Assembly: GCF_001439665.1 (NCBI RefSeq)
Contig: NZ_LMAK01000067.1
Location: 124,001-188,000 of the forward strand
Direction of reading: 5' to 3'
Origin: Formosa algae
GTDB lineage: Bacteria; Bacteroidota; Bacteroidia; Flavobacteriales; Flavobacteriaceae
Length of the DNA: 64,000 bases
Positions 17,334 to 27,047 of the stretch are shown here, in pieces. A model generated the notes under the pieces. The model saw only the letters and a program-made list of their open reading frames with translations. It did no database searches and had not been told where the DNA came from. A program made the translations under genes and the position numbers. Position 1 is the stretch's first letter. Each line of letters opens with the position of its first letter.

Positions 17334-17918
17334 TTATTTAATTAATTTAGAAATCTTGTATTCTCTTTTCTTCTCATTGTACTCCTCTTCATTAATTAAT
17401 TTGGAATTAAGTAACCAATTTAACTGATTCATAAACGTATCTTCTGGAAGATCAGAATCAATTCTTGAATATTTTTCTCGTATCTTATTTTTAGATACTA
17501 CTATTAACTTATCTGCAAAGGCCTCGACCTCTTCTCGGGAAGGCGAATCCAAAAAAAACTTTAAATTAGAATACCCTCCATTTAAAATTAGAAAATTATT
17601 AAGTGGCGCCTTAAAACACGTTATCCCCAATAATACAGAAAATAAGCCACCCCAAATTAACCCATCGAATTCTCCATTTAAATTATCTTCAACAAAAAAA
17701 ACAATCCAACTCGTTAATGCTATTAAAATAAAGCAACTCCCTACAATTCGTAGTCCGTTTCTAGAATGTTCTTCTACAATTTTATGATGGCCAATAGATT
17801 CTATGTCTACAGTCCATTCTTTAGAATTTAGAAAACTTTTTTCCTTAATTAGTAATTCGCTATCATTAATCAATTCAAATTCCTGCGTTTTAGAGCCTTT
17901 CTTTTGTGTGATTTTCAA
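17334..17918 (-). CDS. membrane protein of unknown function with SHOCT-like C terminus
   Basis: I do not recognise a named family for the whole 194-residue protein. It has a hydrophilic N-terminal 60 residues, two hydrophobic segments (GSCFILIALTSWIVFFV and GLIWGGLFSVLLGITCF) and a second polar part. The last 40 residues (NQLNWLLNSKLINEEEYNEKK) resemble the short SHOCT oligomerisation motif. The N-terminal part could be a PH-like fold; this is a guess. It is the last of three minus-strand genes, 36 nt after the aldo-keto reductase gene. Confidence 0.7.
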   Translation of the reverse strand: MKITQKKGSKTQEFELINDSELLIKEKSFLNSKEWTVDIESIGHHKIVEEHSRNGLRIVGSCFILIALTSWIVFFVEDNLNGEFDGLIWGGLFSVLLGITCFKAPLNNFLILNGGYSNLKFFLDSPSREEVEAFADKLIVVSKNKIREKYSRIDSDLPEDTFMNQLNWLLNSKLINEEEYNEKKREYKISKLIK

Positions 17919-17954
17919 TTCAATTTATATTTTAACCCCATATAATTTCACAAT

Positions 17955-18992
17955 TTATGTTGCAGGATTAGGTATATCTTCATGTACTTTATTAATTTTA
18001 GCAATAATTTCGTCGCTTAAATGCAGATGAATACTATCTATATTTTCTTTTAATTGATCCATTTTAGAAGCTCCAATAATATTACTTGTTACAAACGGTT
18101 GTTGTGTAACAAAGGCTAAAGACATTTGCGCTAAACTTAATCCATTGTCTGCTGCAATTTTTAAATATTGTGTCGTGGCTTTAGTACAATTCACGCTACT
18201 ATATCTTGAAAAACGCGGAAATAAATTCAACCTAGCATCGTCTCCTGCTAAACCTTCAACATATTTGCCAGACAACACTCCAAAAGCCATTGGCGAATAC
18301 GCTAATAAGCCTAAACCTTCGCGCATAGCTATTTCTGCTAAATCACTTTCAAAACCTCTATTTATTAAAGAATATGCATTTTGAATGGTCACCATTCGTG
18401 GTCTATTGTTATATTTAGATTCTTCTATATAACGCATAGCACCCCACGCTTTTTCATTAGAGATACCAATATTACGAATCTTACCTGCTTTTATCGCTTT
18501 ATCTAAACTTTCTAAAACTTCATTAAAATTATCTATCCAAGGATCGTCTGGATTGTGTTTATAATCTCGCGTTCCAAAAAAATTAGATTGACGTTCTGGC
18601 CAGTGCAGTTGAAATAAATCTAGATAATCTGTTTGTAGGCGTTTTAAACTTTGATCGATTGCATCTTCAATTGCTATTGGAGCGAATCCATTTGTTCTTA
18701 TATGAGCTGTATAATCTCCGGTTCCAGCTATTTTAGATCCTAAAACAATATCGCTACGTTTACCCGATTGTTTTAACCATTTTCCAATAATACGTTCGGT
18801 CTCTGCATAGGTTTCTTTTTGGGCTGGTACTGGGTACATTTCTGCTGTATCAAAGAAATTAACACCTTGATCTAAGGCGTAATCCATCTGTTTAAAACCT
18901 TCTTCTTGAGTGTTCTGATTTCCAAAAGTCATGGTACCCAAACATATTTTACTCACTTTTATATCTGTATGCGGTAGTGTAGTATATTTCAT
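17955..18992 (-). CDS. aldo/keto reductase, Tas-like
   Basis: This NADPH-dependent oxidoreductase of the TIM-barrel AKR superfamily is 345 residues long, as in the Tas subgroup. The catalytic tetrad is visible: Asp and Tyr in FFDTAEMYPVP, Lys in IVLGSKIAGTG and His in LFQLHWPERQ. The conserved GISNEKAWG segment is present. The natural substrate is unknown. The gene lies 17 nt after the octaheme cytochrome gene, so the two are probably cotranscribed, although no functional link is known. Confidence 0.92.
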   Translation of the reverse strand: MKYTTLPHTDIKVSKICLGTMTFGNQNTQEEGFKQMDYALDQGVNFFDTAEMYPVPAQKETYAETERIIGKWLKQSGKRSDIVLGSKIAGTGDYTAHIRTNGFAPIAIEDAIDQSLKRLQTDYLDLFQLHWPERQSNFFGTRDYKHNPDDPWIDNFNEVLESLDKAIKAGKIRNIGISNEKAWGAMRYIEESKYNNRPRMVTIQNAYSLINRGFESDLAEIAMREGLGLLAYSPMAFGVLSGKYVEGLAGDDARLNLFPRFSRYSSVNCTKATTQYLKIAADNGLSLAQMSLAFVTQQPFVTSNIIGASKMDQLKENIDSIHLHLSDEIIAKINKVHEDIPNPAT

Positions 18993-19009
18993 TTTTTAAT
19001 AATGTGCTT

Positions 19010-21190
19010 TTATGAATTATTCTGGCTTGCTGCTTGTAAAGCTTGCATAATTTTACCGCTTTCTTCCATTTTCCCTTGATCGCGATAAATTAAAGCTAAC
19101 AAATATTGATAATCTGGATTACTAGCTTGAAGCTTTAATGCTTTTAAAATTACATTTTCAGCATTAGATAATTGTTTGTTTTGATAATAAAATGTAGCCA
19201 AATTATACATCGATCTTGTATCTGTTGGGTCTATTTTAATCGCTTTATTTAAATCAGATATCGCCAAATCATTTTGTTTTAATTCAAAATATAAAAGCGC
19301 TCTTAAATAATACGCTCGTCCTTCATTAGCCGATTTTTTCATCCATATATTTAAAGTCTTTAAGGCAGAATTAGAATCGCCTTTTAAACTGTAAGCTGTT
19401 GCCAAGTTAGAATACACTGGCAATAGCAAACTATCCTTTTTAAGGGACATCTCGTAATTTTTTATGGCATTGTCCAAATCATTACTTTGCAGGTAATAAT
19501 CTCCTAGTTGTAAACGTCCGGTAGCAAAATCTGCATTGGTAAACATCATGGTTTCTAACTCGTGTCTGGCATTACTTAAAGCAGATTGATTTACCGCAGC
19601 TAGTGTTTGTGTATCTATACCTGTTAACAACTGCACCGCTCCTATTCTCACTAATCGCGTATCGTCATTTAAAAGTTTAGACGCTATAGCTACACGATCT
19701 TGCGGACTTAACGTTCTAAATTTCTGAAGTGCATTATAACGCACCATAGCAGAAGGATCTTCTAAGCTTTTAAGAACGGCTTCAAATTGCGCGTTATTGG
19801 TAATATCTATATTTGCGATTACAGTAGATCGAGCTATTGCAGGATAATTTAAGTTGTTTATGAAAGTATCTAAACGTTCGCGTTCTTGCGGATTTATAGT
19901 GGTTTTATTACTTATTAATAAATCGTCTGAAAAGTGATCTAAGCGATCTGGACCATACCAATCTACCACTTGATCTGCCGCCCATTGGTCTGATTTATCT
20001 TGGTGACATTGTGTACATGCGTTTGGCGTACCATACTCCACACTTTGGTCTGGACGTGGCACTCTAAAACTATGATCGCGTCTAAAATCGTTCCCCATAT
20101 ACACAGCACCTGTCATATGGCAATTTACACATTGTGCACCATCGGTATCTTGCGCATGAAAGTGATGCGAAGGCTCGTCGTAACTTGGTGCATGACACTG
20201 TAAACACAATCTGTTATCATTAAATTTCACTTTTAAAGTATGAGGATCGTGACAATCTGAACATTTAACACCGTCGTGATACATTTTACTTTGAAGAAAT
20301 GAACCATACACATAATCTTCATCTTCTATTTGACCATCTCCATGGTAGAAGTCTGAAGAAATGTTTTGAAGCATATATTGATCCTCGAAAGCTGTTCCCG
20401 GAATCATTTTTTCTGTTAATCGAGCGCGTCTAGCATGGCAAGGCGCACACATATTCATTTGACTTAACTGAGAATTACCAGGGATTATATATGTATTTTC
20501 TGTATGTACACTATCTTGAACATGTTCAGCCCAAAATACATGGCGTTCTGCTGGACCGTGACAACTTTCGCAGCTCACATTAATAATCGAGTAAGTGGTG
20601 TTATAAGAATCGGTTTCTACATCGTAATCTTTTTCTAGATTAGTAGAGTGACATTCGGCACACATAGTATTCCAGTTCTGAGCAGTTTCTGTCCAGTGTA
20701 GCCAGTCGTGCGGATCTATTTCGTCTCCTTTATATTGATGAAACCAAACATTTTTTTCGGAATCCCAAGTGACACGCAGCACTTGTTTTTTTCCCTTGTC
20801 AAAATCTATTAAATATTGCTGAAGCGGTCTAACACCAAAGGCATAACTTACTTTATAGTCTACTTCGCTTCCATCAATTTCTTTAACATGAATCATAAAA
20901 GCATCATCTGCTTTTGTAAAGTGATAAGACACCCCATCAATTACTTTTTTCACATCATTAAAATCTCCTAAAATCGTAGAGTCGTTAGCCACTTGCATTG
21001 CTAAATCGTGATCGGATCCTGTCCAGTTATCATAAACACCTTTATGGCATGCCATACATTGTGAATCGCCCACAAAACCATCTTTATGCTGCGATTTAAA
21101 ATCTTCTATAGCAACATAATCTGATTGTTTAGTTTTAGAATTACAACCTGTAAGCACCACTAAACAAACCACCCAAAACAAATGCTTCAT
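19010..21190 (-). CDS. octaheme c-type cytochrome lipoprotein with HEAT-like and TPR repeats
   Basis: A lipobox (LTGC) predicts a lipoprotein on the periplasmic or outer face. Eight CxxCH heme-binding motifs follow in the N-terminal ~400 residues: CMACH, CAECH, CESCH, CAPCH, CSDCH, CLQCH, CVNCH and CTQCH. Then come HEAT-like helices (DPSAMVRYNALQKFR, DTRLVRIGAVQLL) and at least four TPR units to residue 726. The heme part resembles the cytochrome c554/multiheme family involved in electron transfer or N/S-compound reduction. I see no evidence for a specific substrate. The fusion of a heme module with protein-interaction repeats suggests a complex partner. Confidence 0.88.
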   Translation of the reverse strand: MKHLFWVVCLVVLTGCNSKTKQSDYVAIEDFKSQHKDGFVGDSQCMACHKGVYDNWTGSDHDLAMQVANDSTILGDFNDVKKVIDGVSYHFTKADDAFMIHVKEIDGSEVDYKVSYAFGVRPLQQYLIDFDKGKKQVLRVTWDSEKNVWFHQYKGDEIDPHDWLHWTETAQNWNTMCAECHSTNLEKDYDVETDSYNTTYSIINVSCESCHGPAERHVFWAEHVQDSVHTENTYIIPGNSQLSQMNMCAPCHARRARLTEKMIPGTAFEDQYMLQNISSDFYHGDGQIEDEDYVYGSFLQSKMYHDGVKCSDCHDPHTLKVKFNDNRLCLQCHAPSYDEPSHHFHAQDTDGAQCVNCHMTGAVYMGNDFRRDHSFRVPRPDQSVEYGTPNACTQCHQDKSDQWAADQVVDWYGPDRLDHFSDDLLISNKTTINPQERERLDTFINNLNYPAIARSTVIANIDITNNAQFEAVLKSLEDPSAMVRYNALQKFRTLSPQDRVAIASKLLNDDTRLVRIGAVQLLTGIDTQTLAAVNQSALSNARHELETMMFTNADFATGRLQLGDYYLQSNDLDNAIKNYEMSLKKDSLLLPVYSNLATAYSLKGDSNSALKTLNIWMKKSANEGRAYYLRALLYFELKQNDLAISDLNKAIKIDPTDTRSMYNLATFYYQNKQLSNAENVILKALKLQASNPDYQYLLALIYRDQGKMEESGKIMQALQAASQNNS

Positions 21191-21261
21191 ATCCTTAAAA
21201 AAATGTAGAATTAACTTATGCTACTAAGTTAAAATTAATTTCTACGTTAAGGAAAAAAAGA

Positions 21262-21312
21262 ACCGCTAAATGTGCTTTGAATTAGTATAAATTACTAAGC
21301 ACATTTAGCGGT
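21262..21312 (-). terminator. terminator of the OmpA-lipoprotein gene
   Basis: Perfect 16-nt inverted arms (ACCGCTAAATGTGCTT at 21262-21277 and its complement at 21297-21312) surround a 19-nt loop. On the minus strand they are followed by a T-rich run, 32 nt after the lipoprotein stop. Confidence 0.85.
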
Positions 21313-21343
21313 CTGTATATTATTTTTTTGAGCTAAAACTGAA

Positions 21344-22303
21344 TTAAATGTCGTTTAACAACTTAGAAATTTCATCTAATTTTGGTGTTAACACCACTTC
21401 AATTCTACGGTTTTTAGCACGACCTTCTGCAGTTGAATTTGAGGTAATTGGCGCAAATTCTCCTCTTCCAGCAGCTGTTAAGTTTTCTGGATTAATAGCT
21501 GTATTTTCTCTTAAAATATTCACGATTGCAGTGGCACGTTTAGTCGATAAATCCCAATTTCCAGATAATTGTCCGCTACCTTTATAAGGTACATCGTCTG
21601 TATGTCCTTCAATTAACACAGCAATATCTGGATTAGCAGACAAAACGGTTCCTAATTGATTTACTGCACGACGACCTTCTGTACCTACAGCCCAACTTCC
21701 CGAACCAAAAAGTAATTTGTTTTCCATAGAGATATACACTTTCCCATCACGTTGTTCTACAGTTAATCCTTTACCTTCAAAATCTGTTAGCGCTCTAGAA
21801 ATGGCATCTTTTAAAGCATGCATGCTTTCGTCTTTCTGAGCTATAACGCGTTCCAATTCTGCAACACGCTGAGATCTTGACTGCAATTCTTTCTTTAATT
21901 CTTCTAAACGGGTATTTTCTGCAGCTAAAGCTTGCTCCTTAGCTTCTAATTGTGCTAACAACTCTCTGTTTTGTTGCACGTTTTTAGCAATTGATGCGGA
22001 GCTGTTTTTCTCTAAAGCATCATAAGATGTTTGTAAATTATCATAATTAGATTGTAACGCACTATAATCGTTTTCTAATTTATCGCGTCTGGCAGCTGTC
22101 TCTTTATAATCTTTCTTTAGCGCATTTAACTCTGTTTCTAATGCAGAAATCTGGGAAGACATTTCAGAGTTTTCATCCATTAAAGATTTATTCTCTTGCT
22201 TTAAAACCTCGTGTCTTGCCTCAAGGTCTTTATAAACATTTGGTGCCACACAAGAGCTCGCCAAAATTATAGATAATACAGGTAAAACTAATTTATAATT
22301 CAT
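21344..22303 (-). CDS. OmpA-family peptidoglycan-associated lipoprotein with coiled coil
   Basis: The 319-residue protein has a lipobox (LASSC, Cys18), a long heptad-rich coiled coil (about 25-170) and a C-terminal OmpA domain (about 190-312). The diaminopimelate-binding residues of the domain are visible in EGHTDDVPY and in NRRIEVVL. It should tether the outer membrane to peptidoglycan, the coiled coil acting as a spacer or trimerisation element. It is cotranscribed with the exonuclease III gene 29 nt upstream and ends at a strong terminator. Confidence 0.93.
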   Translation of the reverse strand: MNYKLVLPVLSIILASSCVAPNVYKDLEARHEVLKQENKSLMDENSEMSSQISALETELNALKKDYKETAARRDKLENDYSALQSNYDNLQTSYDALEKNSSASIAKNVQQNRELLAQLEAKEQALAAENTRLEELKKELQSRSQRVAELERVIAQKDESMHALKDAISRALTDFEGKGLTVEQRDGKVYISMENKLLFGSGSWAVGTEGRRAVNQLGTVLSANPDIAVLIEGHTDDVPYKGSGQLSGNWDLSTKRATAIVNILRENTAINPENLTAAGRGEFAPITSNSTAEGRAKNRRIEVVLTPKLDEISKLLNDI

Positions 22304-22332
22304 TTTTATCTTATTAAACGGTTATTAATATA

Positions 22333-23094
22333 TTAGGCAATCTCGACCAAAATCGGACAGTGATCGCTGTGTTTAGCTTCAGGAAGTATAACCGCACGTT
22401 TTAAACGCTCTTCTAAAGGATTCGCGACCAAACAATAATCTATACGCCATCCTTTATTGTTGTTTCTTGCATTCGCACGATAACTCCACCAACTGTAATG
22501 GTCTGGTTCTTGGTTAAAATATCTAAACGAATCTATAAATCCGCTATCCATAAATGTTCCAATCCACTCGCGCTCTACAGGTAAAAATCCTGATACGTTT
22601 TTATTCCTTACAGGATCGTGAATATCTATAGCTTCATGACAAATATTATAATCCCCACAAATTACCAAATTAGGAATATCTTGTTTTAATGTCGTGATAT
22701 AATCCTGAAACATAGCCATGTATTCAAACTTGTGTTCTAAACGCGCTATGTTAGTCCCCGATGGCAAGTATAAACTCATTACAGACACATCATCAAAATC
22801 TGCTCGTATATTACGTCCTTCGAAGTCCATAGACTCAATTCCCGTGCCAAATTCAACATGATTGGGTTTTGTTTTACTTAAAATCGCAACACCACTATAC
22901 CCTTTTTTTTGAGCACTAAACCAATAATTATAAGCGTAGCCTGCTTCAATAAAAACATCTAAATCTAACTGCTCTTCATTAGCCTTAATTTCCTGCAAAC
23001 AAACAACATCTGGATCTGCACTTTTTAACCAATCTATGAATCCTTTTTTTAAGGCGGCACGAATACCATTTACGTTGTAAGATATTATCTTCAT
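22333..23094 (-). CDS. xth: exodeoxyribonuclease III (AP endonuclease)
   Basis: This Mg2+-dependent AP endonuclease/3'-exonuclease acts in base-excision repair. Residues follow the family: MKIISYNVNGIRAA at the start (Asn7), the metal ligand Glu in VCLQEIKA, CGDYNICHEAIDIHDP, and the closing KHSDHCPI with the catalytic Asp-His. The reading frame extends ten codons further upstream (to 23124), but the family N terminus begins at MKIISYN, so I place the start at 23094, giving 253 residues. Confidence 0.94.
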   Translation of the reverse strand: MKIISYNVNGIRAALKKGFIDWLKSADPDVVCLQEIKANEEQLDLDVFIEAGYAYNYWFSAQKKGYSGVAILSKTKPNHVEFGTGIESMDFEGRNIRADFDDVSVMSLYLPSGTNIARLEHKFEYMAMFQDYITTLKQDIPNLVICGDYNICHEAIDIHDPVRNKNVSGFLPVEREWIGTFMDSGFIDSFRYFNQEPDHYSWWSYRANARNNNKGWRIDYCLVANPLEERLKRAVILPEAKHSDHCPILVEIA

Positions 23095-23350
23095 TTTTGC
23101 TATTTTATTGCACAACCTATTCAATATTTACTAACAATATGCGTTTAGTAAACGCGGTGCGCTTATTTTTCTTAGAATTTCAGCTAAAATAAATAATACG
23201 TTACTTTTACACTATTAATTTAATGCCCTTTTAACAGAAAGCAACAGTAAAGTTTAAAAAGGCAACGAATAAGACCATATTGTTATATTATTTACCCAAA
23301 TGGTTGCTTAACACCAAAATATTTTAAACGTTACGCTGTTTAAAGACTAC

Positions 23351-26300
23351 ATGAAATTTATAATTACTTTAATATGTTTTTGCTCTAGCCTTTGTGTTTT
23401 TTCACAAGAGCTAAATACCAATTACAGAACTAAAAATGTCGCTATTAAAGATACTATTGTAGTAGATAGCGTAAGCATAAACCCCAGTTGGTTTACGTTA
23501 AAAACAGCTACAAACACGGTTATAGACACAAGTTTGTATACTATAGATTTCCCCAACGCTTTATTAGTATTTAAACAGCCCATTGCTACAGATTCTATTC
23601 AGATATCTTATTTAAAGTTTCCAGACTTCTTAACAAAAACCTATAAGCAGTTAGACGAAAGTATTATTCTAGCGAATATAAACAATCAGCAAAAATTATA
23701 TAAACTCTCACAATCTAATCAATCATCCAAATACATTCCTTTTGATGGATTATCGACTTCCGGAAGTATTTCTCGAGGAGTCACTGTTGGAAACAATCAA
23801 AATTCGGTTTTAAACAGCGAATTAGACTTACAGATTACAGGAAAACTAAATGAAAACATATCGTTGCGAGCCTCTATTCAGGATGCAAATATTCCTTTAC
23901 AGGAGAGCGGTTACTCACAGCGTTTAGATGAATTTGACCAAGTGTTTATTGAAATTTTTAGTGACAATTGGAACATTCGTGCTGGAGATGTAGATTTAGA
24001 AAACACCAAAACCTATTACGCTAATTTTAGCAAGCGTGTGCAAGGATTATCTTTAAACGCCAACATTCACAGAGATAACTCTACAACCAATTTATTTGCC
24101 GCTGGAGCTGTAGTTCGCGGACAATTTACTCGTAGTACATTTACTGCAGAAGAAGGTAATCAGGGACCATATAAATTAAATGGCCCCAACGACGAGCTTT
24201 ACGTACTAATTGTATCGGGAAGTGAAACTGTTTATGTTAATGGTATTGCTTTAGAACGTGGCGAGAACAACGATTATATTATCGATTATAATGCTGGCGA
24301 AGTTATCTTTAACTCGACCTTTCCCGTAACATCAGAAATGCGAGTAACCGTAGATTTTCAATATAGCGAGCTTAATTACTCACGTATTATTGGTTATGGT
24401 GGTGGACGTTACGAAACCGATAATTTTAATATTGGAGCTTCTGTATATTCTGAAAGTGATTCGAAAAACAATCCCGTTCAACAAAATTTATCTACAGATC
24501 AAGTCGACATTCTATCTGAAGCTGGAGACGATTCTACCAAAATGATTGTGGCTTCAGAAACACCGGAAACCTATAGTGAAAATCGCATTTTATATAAAAA
24601 AGAACAAATTAATGGAGAAGATGTTTACGTGTATTCTAACGATTCTGAAGATGAACTTTATAGTGTAACTTTTACTTCTGTGGGCGACAACTATGGTAAT
24701 TATGTACTAAGTAGCATAAACGCAATTAACGATATTTACGAATATGTTGCTCCTGAAAATGGTATTCCGCAAGGAAGTTATGCACCCGTAACCCAACTTA
24801 TAGCCCCTTCAAAATTACAAATTGCTGTACTTAACGGAACCTATAAACCGTCTAAAAAGACAAATATCTATTTTGAAGGTGCAGGAAGCATTAATGATCT
24901 AAACTTGTTTTCTGATTTAGATGATGATGACAATAATGGCTTTGCTGGAAAATTAAAAATTAGTCAGAATATCATTCAACAACAAGACCGATGGAATTTA
25001 GATGCGTATGCTGACTTTGACTATATAGAGCAAAATTTTGAAACGATAGAAGCACTTTACAATACAGAATTTGATAGAGATTGGAATATTGAAACCACGA
25101 CAGGAAATCAGAACTTACTTATTAGTGGTTTAGAACTTCGGTTACCAGAACAAGTATTGTTTACATATCAATTTGAGCATTTAAGCTATAAAAATAATTT
25201 TAATGGAAATCGCCATGTAGCTTCTGGATTTCTGCATTTAAACCGATTTCAATTTTACACCAGTTCTAGTTATTTAGATTCTAAGTCGGATACAGATACC
25301 TCAACTTTTTTAAGATCTTCTAACACGGCTACCTACAGTTTTAACACCTCTTGGATTGGCACAAAAATAGCATTAGAAGATAATCAGCAAAAAGATAAAA
25401 CCACAGACACTTATCTTGAAGACAGCCAGAAATTTACAAGTTATGAGGTTTTTACAGGAATTGGAGATAGTCTAAAATTATTTGCAGAAGTTGGGTTTAA
25501 ACACCGTGTGAACGACAGTATTAGAAACAATAACTTACAGCATGTAAATACTTCTAAAACATATTATGTAGATTCTAGATTGATTCAGAACGCAAATACA
25601 AACTTGTCGCTTTACGTGAATTATAGAACATTGAAAAATGTTGATGATGACGATGAAAACTCTTTAAACTCTCGCCTAATTTACAGTCAGAATTTCTTTA
25701 AACAAATGGTGCAATGGAATACTGTTTTTGAAACAAATTCTGGAACTTTAGCTGAACAAGAATACACCTATGTAGAAGTTGAAGCCGGACAAGGCTCTTA
25801 TACTTGGATTGATTATAATGAGAATGGCATACAAGAATTAGAAGAATTTGAAATCGCACAGTTTCAAGATGAAGGTAAATATTTGCGCGTCTTATTACCC
25901 AACCAAGTATACTTAAAAACACACCAAAACAGGTTCAGTCAGACATTGACATTAAATCCGCAAAAGTGGATAAATTCAGACAACACCTTAAAGTCTATAC
26001 TTTCTAAATTCTATAATCAAACCGCTTATTTAATAGACAGTAAGACTGAACGCGATGGTAATAATTTTCAGATTAATCCATTTAAAACAGATGAAGATAG
26101 TCAGCTTGGTTTACAATTAAACATTAGAAACATACTTTCTTTTAATCGGGGTAAACAACACTACACCACCTCTTACACATTCTTAGAAAATAAGGTCAGG
26201 AGCATTTCTACAATAGGTTATACAGCCAGTAATATTAAGAGCCACCAATTAAATTTCAATCATAAATTTGCACAAAATTGGTTGATAACCTTTTTAAGCA

Positions 26301-26755
26301 GCCAAAGTAATACAGAAAGTATTAGCGAGAATTACGTGAGTAAAAATTATAATATTGACGAAACACAAATCAATCCAAAAGTAACCTACTTATTAAATGA
26401 AAACACACGCTTTGAGATATTCTATCAATTTACCAACAAGGAAAATACGATTGATAGTTTTGAAACCTTAAAGCAACAAAAATATGGCACGTCTTTTTCT
26501 GTATCTAATCTACAACAATCTGCGATTAGTGGCGAATTTAATTACTTTGCTAATTCGTATTCCGGAGAATCAAATACACCTGTAGCTTACGAAATGCTTG
26601 AGGGTTTACAGGCCGGAAAAAACTTCACTTGGACACTTCTAGTTCAGAAAAAAATTACCAAGTTTCTAGATTTAAACCTCTCTTACTTTGGAAGAAATAC
26701 AGAAACTAGTAACACGATACATACCGGAACCGTACAATTGAAAGCCTATTTTTAA
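23351..26755 (+). CDS. large outer-membrane beta-barrel protein of unknown function
   Basis: I cannot assign a named family. The 1134-residue protein has a Sec signal peptide (cut near VFSQ-E), a beta-rich N-terminal domain of about 120 residues, and then a long run of alternating amphipathic beta strands (for example SLRASIQDANIPLQESG, FNIGASVYSESDS). It ends in LKAYF; a terminal Phe is the usual BAM recognition signal. The interior (about 210-330) holds a conserved-looking domain with GRYETDNFNIG. It stands alone with its own terminator. Roles in transport or envelope assembly are possible, but nothing in the sequence decides. Confidence 0.8.
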   Translation: MKFIITLICFCSSLCVFSQELNTNYRTKNVAIKDTIVVDSVSINPSWFTLKTATNTVIDTSLYTIDFPNALLVFKQPIATDSIQISYLKFPDFLTKTYKQLDESIILANINNQQKLYKLSQSNQSSKYIPFDGLSTSGSISRGVTVGNNQNSVLNSELDLQITGKLNENISLRASIQDANIPLQESGYSQRLDEFDQVFIEIFSDNWNIRAGDVDLENTKTYYANFSKRVQGLSLNANIHRDNSTTNLFAAGAVVRGQFTRSTFTAEEGNQGPYKLNGPNDELYVLIVSGSETVYVNGIALERGENNDYIIDYNAGEVIFNSTFPVTSEMRVTVDFQYSELNYSRIIGYGGGRYETDNFNIGASVYSESDSKNNPVQQNLSTDQVDILSEAGDDSTKMIVASETPETYSENRILYKKEQINGEDVYVYSNDSEDELYSVTFTSVGDNYGNYVLSSINAINDIYEYVAPENGIPQGSYAPVTQLIAPSKLQIAVLNGTYKPSKKTNIYFEGAGSINDLNLFSDLDDDDNNGFAGKLKISQNIIQQQDRWNLDAYADFDYIEQNFETIEALYNTEFDRDWNIETTTGNQNLLISGLELRLPEQVLFTYQFEHLSYKNNFNGNRHVASGFLHLNRFQFYTSSSYLDSKSDTDTSTFLRSSNTATYSFNTSWIGTKIALEDNQQKDKTTDTYLEDSQKFTSYEVFTGIGDSLKLFAEVGFKHRVNDSIRNNNLQHVNTSKTYYVDSRLIQNANTNLSLYVNYRTLKNVDDDDENSLNSRLIYSQNFFKQMVQWNTVFETNSGTLAEQEYTYVEVEAGQGSYTWIDYNENGIQELEEFEIAQFQDEGKYLRVLLPNQVYLKTHQNRFSQTLTLNPQKWINSDNTLKSILSKFYNQTAYLIDSKTERDGNNFQINPFKTDEDSQLGLQLNIRNILSFNRGKQHYTTSYTFLENKVRSISTIGYTASNIKSHQLNFNHKFAQNWLITFLSSQSNTESISENYVSKNYNIDETQINPKVTYLLNENTRFEIFYQFTNKENTIDSFETLKQQKYGTSFSVSNLQQSAISGEFNYFANSYSGESNTPVAYEMLEGLQAGKNFTWTLLVQKKITKFLDLNLSYFGRNTETSNTIHTGTVQLKAYF

Positions 26756-26800
26756 CAATAAAACGTTCTATATCAAGTAACTGTTAGGAACGAATTATAA

Positions 26801-26834
26801 AAAAAGCCTAGACATACAGATGTTTAGGCTTTTT
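26801..26834 (+). terminator. terminator of the large outer-membrane protein gene
   Basis: A 15-nt arm (AAAAAGCCTAGACAT) pairs with ATGTTTAGGCTTTTT with one mismatch, around an ACAG loop. It lies 45 nt after the stop. Confidence 0.85.
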
Positions 26835-26997
26835 GCGTGGTAGATTTGAGAAATTGTAAATACCATAACAAAATTTAATTCATTTATAATGGGGCTGGTT
26901 ATCTACATTTTATACAGCAAATATAATTCATATTTATTTTAGCTAGTTGCGGAAAAACCGTACTTATTGAAGAAAAATTAAAATTCTAAAAACAAAA

Positions 26998-27025
26998 AAA
27001 TCCTTAAGCGTTAACTTAAGGATTT
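26998..27025 (-). terminator. terminator of glyQS
   Basis: AAATCCTTAAG / CTTAAGGATTT (11 bp, 6-nt loop) is followed on the minus strand by a T run. It lies 22 nt after the glyQS stop. Confidence 0.85.
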
Positions 27026-27047
27026 AGTGTATAAGGTTGTAAACAAA

